Shown here: one piece after another, positions 1 to 5,381 of the stretch
Layout: each line of letters begins with the position of its first letter
Position numbering within the stretch: the first letter of the stretch is position 1
Source: Sulfitobacter sp.
Lineage (GTDB): Bacteria; Pseudomonadota; Alphaproteobacteria; Rhodobacterales; Rhodobacteraceae
Length of the DNA stretch: 5,381 nucleotides
Assembly: GCA_026421135.1 (NCBI GenBank)
Contig: JAPKCR010000214.1
Location: 1-5,381, forward strand
Reading direction: 5' to 3'
Translations under genes and position numbers: made by a program
Notes under the pieces: generated by a model
Databases searched by the model: none
What the model saw: the letters and a program-made list of their open reading frames with translations, nothing else
Told to the model about the DNA's origin: nothing

Positions 1-26
1 GCGTCTGTGACTGCGACCGTGGCCAT
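1..26 (-). CDS. trxA: Thioredoxin, N-terminal fragment (rest outside window)
   Basis: Only eight full codons are inside the window, reading MATVAVTD and then the first two bases of an alanine codon (GC). This matches the start of the TrxA thioredoxin commonly found directly after addA in Rhodobacterales. A perfect AGGAG ribosome site lies 6 bases upstream of the ATG, which supports a real start. The product would be the small cytoplasmic dithiol reductant carrying a WCGPC active site, but that motif lies outside the window and cannot be seen. The gene is 37 bases downstream of addA on the same strand, with no terminator between, so it is probably at least partly co-transcribed. The identification rests on a very short peptide plus gene order; the start itself is more certain than the name. 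Confidence 0.72.
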
Positions 27-63
27 GATGCTCTCCTGCACAAGGAATGATTAGAGTGGGAAC
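27..63 (-). other. addA-trxA intergenic spacer
   Basis: This is the only non-coding stretch, 37 bases between the addA stop (TAG) and the trxA start. Apart from the trxA ribosome site I see no hairpin followed by a T-run and no recognisable -35/-10 pair, so read-through from addA into trxA is likely. A separate trxA promoter inside the 3' end of addA cannot be excluded by eye. Confidence 0.7.
33..37 (-). promoter_or_regulatory. Ribosome binding site of trxA
   Basis: AGGAG on the minus strand, 6 bases before the ATG at 24-26. It is the main evidence, apart from the encoded peptide, that a gene begins at the left edge of the window. Confidence 0.8.
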
Positions 64-3000
64 CTATGTAGCCGCCGTGCCTTCGTCAAGATCGACAGCG
101 CCGGACAAGGCAATTGTGATCAGATCATCAGGCAGTTCCATCAAGGTTGCGTTGCGCGTCCATAATATTGCCGTGCGAATTCGGTGATTTGGAAACACCT
201 GTGCAAGACTGGCAGAATAAGCGCCCATCTGCCGCAATATCCCGTCGGGGCAGGCGGCAGCCGCCGTCGGCACAACGCGGTTCGTCTTGTAGTCAATTGC
301 CAACACATCGGTATCTGACACTAGCAACCGATCAATCGTGCCGTGAATACGCCCAAGCGGGATACTGGCAGTGATTGGCACTTCGACCAAGGCGTCAGGC
401 GCAAATATGTGCCCAATTTCAGTATTGCTCATCACATCGACGGCCTCTTGCAAGGCGCGATTGGCGGTTGCTGGATCATACCCATCGCTGATGCTGTGCA
501 AGAGGTCATTCCAAGCGCCGCTTTGCATCGCGGGCATGGTTTCAAGCAGCTTGTGGACAAGGTTTCCGTAAGATTTTGCGTCGGCTTCGGTCATTCCATC
601 CTCTCCAGCCAGCGCTTTGGCAGCGCCTAGGTTTGAAGGGGAAATTGTTTCTAGTCGCTGGGGGATTTCCACGATTTTGCTTCGAAAAACAGGCTCTAAC
701 ACTAGGGAAGGTCGTGTATCGGCCTTGAGATCCCGTATGGGCAACCCATCCCAGTCACCATTTTGAAATCGCAGTTTTCCGCTTTCTCCGACAGGCAAGG
801 CACCCGCTTGACCCATCGCAGCGCCGATCATTTGGTACCAACTGCTGTCATCCTTTGGCAGGTCACCGGCGGCAGCCACAATCAGCCATTTTTCGGCCCG
901 CGTCATTGCCACGTAAAGCAATCTTAAACGTTCGTCGCGTTCTTTGTCTTTGCGCGCCTCTAGCGCATCGCGCATCGCATTTGGCATGTCGGGATCGGAC
1001 ATCTTCCAGACGGGCGTGTCGCCCATTTTGATAATCTCGTTGCGGATAACCAGATTGCGCTTGCCTGTATCCGGCAGGATGACAATAGGTGCCTCAAGCC
1101 CCTTGGCACCGTGTACAGTCATCACCCTGATCTGGTCCGACGCATTGTCAATCTGGCGCTTTATCTCAAGGTCGTCGGTTTGCATCCATACCAAAAAGCC
1201 TGTCAGGCTCGGGATCGCGCCCCGCTCGTAAGACAACGCTTGGGCAAGCATAGCGTTTATACCGTCCTCGGCTTCTGGCCCCAACCGTGCCAGCAATTTC
1301 TGCCGACCATTATGTCGGGTCAGGATACGTTCGATCAGATCATAGGGCCGCAGAAAATCAACTTTTTCGCGTAAGTCGCGCAGGATCTCGACAGTCTTTT
1401 GGTGATCAGCGTTGTCGCGCAGGGCCTGCCAAAGGTGGTCCTCGGTCCGGTAATGCGACAGCGTGAACAGCATTTGTTCTGTCCACCCAAACAAGGGGGA
1501 TTTCAGCGCCGTCGCCAGTGAAAGGCTGTCCTCGGGTGTGGCAAGGAACGATAATAGCGCCGCCAGATCTTTGACTGCAAGTTCAGCACCGACCTTCAGG
1601 CGATCAGCGCCCGCAATGGGCAAACCGGCGGTCTTGCAGGCGCGAATTATCTCGGCGAACAGGGCGCTGCGGCGTTGGACAAGGATCAGAAAATCACCTG
1701 CGCGAATGCGTCTGCGTTCGAACCCGCCGGGAACATCAGCATCGACTGGAATATAATGCTCGTCGTGGATCAGGATTTTGATCTGCGCCGCAATTTTCTC
1801 TGCCAGAATGACAGTGTGATGGTGACCCGACTGCTGGTCGACCGGATCGGACCACTCGCGATCATCCGGCTCTTCTGATTTTTCTACCAGGGGCCACAAA
1901 TCAACGCGGCCGGGCAGGGCGGATTTGAACGCTATATGCTTGCCGTCTGCCGCAAACCCAGCACTGGCATGGGGCACAAAGCTCGTGTCCACCAGCTGCA
2001 AAATCGCTGAAGATGACCGGAACGAATAATCCAGGCTACGCCGTTGGAAAATCTGGCCGGCATCGGTGATCTTTCTCTCGAACAGAGTTTGTTTGTGATC
2101 AAACTCGCGCGGGTCAGCACCTTGGAACGAATAGATTGACTGCTTTTTGTCGCCCACTACGAACAGGGTGCGCGCATCGTCTTCGCGGGCACCGTCACCG
2201 CTGTAAAATTCGTCTGTAAGCCTTTCGATCACATCCCACTGGCGCGGGCTGGTGTCCTGCGCCTCGTCCACCAGAATATGGTCGATGCCGCCATCAATCC
2301 GGTACAGAACCCATGCGGCGACGGCGGGGTTGGTCAGCAACGCCCGTGCTTTCAAAATCAGGTCATCAAAATCCAGCCAACCACGTTTCTGTTTTTCCAG
2401 CGCATATCGTTTAAGGAAGGCATGCGCGAACTGATGCAGGACGAACGTCTTTTGCGCGGCCTTCAATGAAAGTCGCGCATTGCGGGCACTTTCAACCCGC
2501 GCCATCAGATCGTCAATTTGCGGCATAAGATGCGATAAGATTTTTTGCGTTGCCTTCGTAGGCACACTGCCAATTTTCGCACTAAAGGGGGATGCCGCAG
2601 ACCCGCCGGTCAGAAAGATGCCCTCAAGAACGGGCAAGGCGGTTATGTCCAATGCGCCAACCGACAGTAGCTTGTCAGCGTTTTTCTGATCCGTGACGCT
2701 CTTGTCTTTCATGGCGGTGATCATCTCGTCGATGATGCTGGCCTCTGACCCAAGGAAAACTGAAGCGACGATGCTTTCTTCGGTCAGTTCGGGGGGTTGA
2801 TCAAATAGCGCCAGTACATCACCCCACGCCAGTGGCGTTCCAAAACCTTCGCGTTCGCCGACAATAGCGCTGGTCAGCTTGCTGAAATCTTCACCTGTAT
2901 AGTGGCGGGCTAAGGCAATAACTTGCTGCCCATCATGCCCATCGACCATTTTATCGACAATCTCGGCCCGCAAAAGATCAGCAGCGCGGTCTTCGATTTC

Positions 3001-3441
3001 GGTAAACTGCGGACTTACCGCGGCCTCTAGTGGAAAGCGCCGCAGCAAAGACGCGCAAAACGAGTGGATCGTTTGAATTTTTAACCCACCGGGTGTCTCA
3101 ATCGCGCGCGCAAATAGCGTGCGCGCCATCCGCAGTTTCTCAGGGGTAAATGCGTCTGTCACACCCAATTCAGCCAAGGATTCGCGCAACTCGTTGTCCT
3201 TTAGCATCGCCCAAGCGCCCAAGCGTTTAAACAACCGGTTCTGCATCTCTGATGCGGCAGCTTTGGTATAGGTGAGGCACAAGATGTGCTGCGGCTCTAC
3301 TTCGTTTAACAGCAGGCGCGCCACACGGTCGGTCAGTACCCGTGTCTTGCCGGACCCAGCATTCGCACCCAACCAAGTCGATGCATCGGGCCGGGCGGCA
3401 TCAATCTGCGCGCGCGTTGCATCGTCAAATTTCGTGGTCAT
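64..3441 (-). CDS. addA: AddA, ATP-dependent helicase-nuclease subunit of AddAB (alphaproteobacterial type), complete
   Basis: AddA is the 3'-5' DNA translocase of AddAB, an SF1A (UvrD/Rep-like) helicase with a C-terminal nuclease that, in the Bacillus enzyme, cuts the 3'-ended strand. The chosen start gives 1125 aa, normal for the alphaproteobacterial family. Motifs seen in order: Q-motif Gln12; Walker A ANAGSGKT at 26-33 (Lys32); motif Ia TYTKAAA at 57-63; motif II VDEAQD ending at Asp396; motif III GDKKQSIYSFQG from 430; motif IV YSFRSS (Arg475); motif V TVHGAKGLE around His777; motif VI LLYVAMTR at 841-848 (Arg848). The nuclease follows with GNLVHKLLE (His963), HGTIDRL (Asp1037), AIDYKTN (Asp1050, Lys1052) and QMGAY (Gln1071, Tyr1075). 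No key residue is missing. The ATG at 3439-3441 is preferred because GGAGG lies 7 bases upstream and it forms an ATGA overlap with the addB stop. An in-frame ATG at 3478-3480 would add 13 residues (GRHERPRAGGSD region) inside addB and has no Shine-Dalgarno. Translation is probably coupled to addB. Confidence 0.97.
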   Translation of the reverse strand: MTTKFDDATRAQIDAARPDASTWLGANAGSGKTRVLTDRVARLLLNEVEPQHILCLTYTKAAASEMQNRLFKRLGAWAMLKDNELRESLAELGVTDAFTPEKLRMARTLFARAIETPGGLKIQTIHSFCASLLRRFPLEAAVSPQFTEIEDRAADLLRAEIVDKMVDGHDGQQVIALARHYTGEDFSKLTSAIVGEREGFGTPLAWGDVLALFDQPPELTEESIVASVFLGSEASIIDEMITAMKDKSVTDQKNADKLLSVGALDITALPVLEGIFLTGGSAASPFSAKIGSVPTKATQKILSHLMPQIDDLMARVESARNARLSLKAAQKTFVLHQFAHAFLKRYALEKQKRGWLDFDDLILKARALLTNPAVAAWVLYRIDGGIDHILVDEAQDTSPRQWDVIERLTDEFYSGDGAREDDARTLFVVGDKKQSIYSFQGADPREFDHKQTLFERKITDAGQIFQRRSLDYSFRSSSAILQLVDTSFVPHASAGFAADGKHIAFKSALPGRVDLWPLVEKSEEPDDREWSDPVDQQSGHHHTVILAEKIAAQIKILIHDEHYIPVDADVPGGFERRRIRAGDFLILVQRRSALFAEIIRACKTAGLPIAGADRLKVGAELAVKDLAALLSFLATPEDSLSLATALKSPLFGWTEQMLFTLSHYRTEDHLWQALRDNADHQKTVEILRDLREKVDFLRPYDLIERILTRHNGRQKLLARLGPEAEDGINAMLAQALSYERGAIPSLTGFLVWMQTDDLEIKRQIDNASDQIRVMTVHGAKGLEAPIVILPDTGKRNLVIRNEIIKMGDTPVWKMSDPDMPNAMRDALEARKDKERDERLRLLYVAMTRAEKWLIVAAAGDLPKDDSSWYQMIGAAMGQAGALPVGESGKLRFQNGDWDGLPIRDLKADTRPSLVLEPVFRSKIVEIPQRLETISPSNLGAAKALAGEDGMTEADAKSYGNLVHKLLETMPAMQSGAWNDLLHSISDGYDPATANRALQEAVDVMSNTEIGHIFAPDALVEVPITASIPLGRIHGTIDRLLVSDTDVLAIDYKTNRVVPTAAAACPDGILRQMGAYSASLAQVFPNHRIRTAILWTRNATLMELPDDLITIALSGAVDLDEGTAAT

Positions 3442-5381
3442 GTCAGATCCTCCGGCACGGGGTCGTTCGTGCCGTCCCATTCGCCAAAACGGGCAAGTTG
3501 ATCGTAATCGCCTGCGAAGTCGGTGGTTTTAACCATACGGCGGGATGTGAACCCCTGATCATCCGACAGATAGTTGGTCATCAGCGCATGCAGCTTGGCC
3601 AGAACCTCGTGCGGGGGCTCTTCTTCAAGCGGTGCGGAAAGTTCGACAGGGTTGCTGCCCAGCCCGATATAGGCCGCATTGGCAACATGGGCGGCACCAA
3701 TCTGCTTGAAACCGCCTTCCTCGACCATCGCAGCCTCAAGGAGCAGTTGTTTATCAAAAGCTTTTTGTTCTGACTTGCTAGGCGGCGAACCAGTCTTGTA
3801 ATCATAAATCAAGATGTCGCCATCATCGGTCCGGTCAATCCGGTCGGCAAAACCAGTCAAGGTAAAGCCGAGATCGGCAAAGCTGTGGCTGCCCTTTGCG
3901 GCTTTTTCAAACGCGGCGGGGCTGGAATAGCTTTGTCGTTTGATTTCATTTTCCACAAACCAATCCGCTATGCGCTCGATTTTGGTTAACCACATGACGC
4001 GGGCAGCAGGCCAAGGGGCTTCTGCCTCCAGAACTTGGGTAGCGGTTTCGAGCAAATGCGCTTTCGTCAGGGTTGCAGGGTTTGCGGATACCGATTTGAT
4101 GAATTTCTCCATGATCTCGTGCACAATGATGCCGCGCACGGGCGCGTCAGGTGATTGTACCAGTGGGTTTAGGGCACGCAGTTTCAAGCTGTGTTTGGCA
4201 TAAACCGCATAGGGGTCACGGATAAGACGTTTGATTTCAGTCACTGACAGCGCATGTGGCCGTGCAGCCCGTGGCGGCCGTGGCGAGGGGCGGGTTGCGG
4301 GGGGAACGCGGGTGACGGCTTCCAAGGCGCGGGCCTGCTCAAGCCAATGATCGCCGCGCTTTATCATTGCAGTCCACGCAGCTTTACCGCCCTGTTCTGG
4401 TAATCCGTTTAGCAAGTTCCCCAATCGGTTCAGCCATCGCGATGGTACGGTTTCGGCCTCGTCTGACCTTATGGCACGGGTCAGGCACACGTCGGGGGCA
4501 GCGATGGACTGCTGGTAGTCATGTGCAGACAGACCTATGCGCCGTTCAGGCAGCAACAAACCGGCCTTCAGCCGCATTTGGCGGTTAAGCCAAGGATCTG
4601 GCGGCGGGGCTTCGGGCCATGTGCTGTCATTCAGCCCCCCCATGATGATCAGATCGGCACCTTGCACGCGGGCCTCCATCGTGCCCCAGATCATCACATG
4701 GGGGTGGGGTGCATCCCTTTCCCTGACTTCACCATTTTGCAACAACGCGCTCAGTAACTCTGCATAATCCGATGCGGACATGTCGCCGCCGTACTGGGCG
4801 TTATCAGCCAGATCGGTCATCACCTTGTCGGCTTCTTCGCCCGCTGTTTGCTGCCACAACCTGCTTTCCGATGTCGGATTTGATCCGTCTGCTATGGCTT
4901 TTGCTTGGTTCAGATGTTGTGTCACCCATGTTTCAAGCGGCAGGTCATCGGGCCCTTCAAGATCGGTAAAGCTCTCACCGACCCAGGTTGCCCATGCGTC
5001 CATCTGATCGGGCTGTTTTGACCGAGCTACCGATTTGCGTGCCAACCGCAGAATGCCTTGGGCGTCAGGATAGGGCAAACCGTCACGGCGCAGCTGCAAT
5101 TCCAACCGTTGAGTGTTGAGCTGATGTAGGTTCCGGTCTCCGCCGCTGTGGGTCAGCGGATGCTTCAGAATGGTCAGCAGCGCCTCTGAATCCAGCTTGC
5201 GCAGAAACAGATCGGCAATGTGACGCAGAAATCGACCGGGGGGCGATAGGTGCAGGGGCGATCCGGCGCTGTCATCAGGCAGGATATTCCATCGGTCCAA
5301 CGCGGACGTCACCTGCCGCGAGAGCATCCGGTCTGGTGTGATCAACGCTGCGGTCTGCCCTTCTTCCACTGCTTGCCGAAG
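3438..5381 (-). CDS. addB: AddB, nuclease/scaffold subunit of the AddAB helicase-nuclease (5' end outside window)
   Basis: AddB pairs with AddA to resect double-strand DNA ends for RecA-dependent recombination in the cytoplasm. In the Bacillus enzyme AddB reads Chi and its nuclease cuts the 5'-ended strand. The frame is open to the window edge, so this is the last 647 residues; alphaproteobacterial AddB is usually close to 1000 aa, so roughly a third is missing. Numbering from the first visible residue: TPDRML at 15-20 and DDSAGSPL at 36-43 are family signatures; GGLNDSTWP at 248-256 belongs to the helicase-like body; a Pro/Arg-rich linker lies at 357-375. The C-terminal PD-(D/E)XK nuclease shows VHEIMEKF (His421), GFADRID (Asp513), YDYKTG (Asp527, Lys529) and QLLLEAA (Gln545), all intact. 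Only one Cys is visible (near DVCLTRA), so the Fe-S cluster of Bacillus-type AddB is absent. The GTG at 5367-5369 is an internal valine, not a start, because similarity continues upstream of it. The stop overlaps the addA start. Confidence 0.95.
   Translation of the reverse strand, partial: LRQAVEEGQTAALITPDRMLSRQVTSALDRWNILPDDSAGSPLHLSPPGRFLRHIADLFLRKLDSEALLTILKHPLTHSGGDRNLHQLNTQRLELQLRRDGLPYPDAQGILRLARKSVARSKQPDQMDAWATWVGESFTDLEGPDDLPLETWVTQHLNQAKAIADGSNPTSESRLWQQTAGEEADKVMTDLADNAQYGGDMSASDYAELLSALLQNGEVRERDAPHPHVMIWGTMEARVQGADLIIMGGLNDSTWPEAPPPDPWLNRQMRLKAGLLLPERRIGLSAHDYQQSIAAPDVCLTRAIRSDEAETVPSRWLNRLGNLLNGLPEQGGKAAWTAMIKRGDHWLEQARALEAVTRVPPATRPSPRPPRAARPHALSVTEIKRLIRDPYAVYAKHSLKLRALNPLVQSPDAPVRGIIVHEIMEKFIKSVSANPATLTKAHLLETATQVLEAEAPWPAARVMWLTKIERIADWFVENEIKRQSYSSPAAFEKAAKGSHSFADLGFTLTGFADRIDRTDDGDILIYDYKTGSPPSKSEQKAFDKQLLLEAAMVEEGGFKQIGAAHVANAAYIGLGSNPVELSAPLEEEPPHEVLAKLHALMTNYLSDDQGFTSRRMVKTTDFAGDYDQLARFGEWDGTNDPVPEDLT
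3449..3453 (-). promoter_or_regulatory. Ribosome binding site of addA (decides the start)
   Basis: GGAGG on the minus strand, 7 bases before the ATG at 3439-3441 and lying inside the end of addB. It picks this ATG over the in-frame upstream ATG at 3478-3480, whose leader (TGCCCGTTTTGGCGA) has no purine-rich site. With the ATGA stop/start overlap at 3438-3441 it suggests that ribosomes ending addB re-initiate on addA. Confidence 0.88.

Noticed and set aside
281..300. Minus-strand TTGACT resembling a -35 box within the 3' part of addA, considered as a trxA promoter
   Set aside because: These bases encode the conserved nuclease motif AIDYKT, and no -10-like element sits at a suitable distance.
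1989..1996. Minus-strand GCTGGTGG, identical to the E. coli Chi octamer, inside addA
   Set aside because: Chi sequences differ between lineages and the octamer is specific to RecBCD; a single chance copy in a GC-rich coding region has no meaning for an AddAB organism.
3442..3480. Thirteen-residue N-terminal extension of AddA from the ATG at 3478-3480
   Set aside because: No Shine-Dalgarno precedes it, it lies wholly in addB, and the family N-terminus fits the MTTKFDDATRAQ start with its strong GGAGG.
3342..3773. Longest plus-strand open frame (143 codons) opposite the addA/addB junction
   Set aside because: It lies antisense to well-conserved coding sequence, has no recognisable domain, and its composition is that of a shadow frame; the same holds for the other plus-strand frames.
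5367..5369. GTG as a possible start for a short AddB
   Set aside because: The frame stays open to the window edge, AddB proteins are much longer, and conserved family sequence begins right here, so this is an internal valine.

Overview
The window holds most of a DNA double-strand-break repair operon, read entirely on the minus strand: the 3' two thirds of addB (cut by the right edge), a complete addA, and the first codons of trxA (cut by the left edge). The protein sequences match the alphaproteobacterial form of AddA and AddB, and the thioredoxin N-terminus (MATVAVTD) together with the order addB-addA-trxA is what I would expect from a Rhodobacterales (Roseobacter-type) chromosome. The moderate-to-high GC content and strong Shine-Dalgarno sites agree with this. 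The species cannot be told from this sequence.

Layout, in the direction of transcription (right to left): addB enters at 5381 and stops at 3438; addA starts inside the addB stop codon (ATGA overlap, 3438-3441) and ends at 64; a 37-base gap without a visible terminator or promoter follows; trxA starts at 26 and leaves the window at 1. Nothing convincing is encoded on the plus strand. The only non-coding stretch is the 37-base gap.

AddA is the motor subunit, an SF1A (UvrD/Rep-like) helicase with a C-terminal PD-(D/E)XK nuclease. AddB has a helicase-like body and its own C-terminal PD-(D/E)XK nuclease. Together they would form the AddAB helicase-nuclease, which processes blunt DNA ends into 3' single strands for RecA loading (the functional equivalent of RecBCD). 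All helicase and nuclease motifs that can be inspected are intact, so the complex is probably active with two nucleases. The visible part of AddB lacks the cysteines that hold the iron-sulfur cluster in Bacillus-type AddB.

I see no undescribed system here. This is a well-conserved housekeeping locus, and the findings below are modest.
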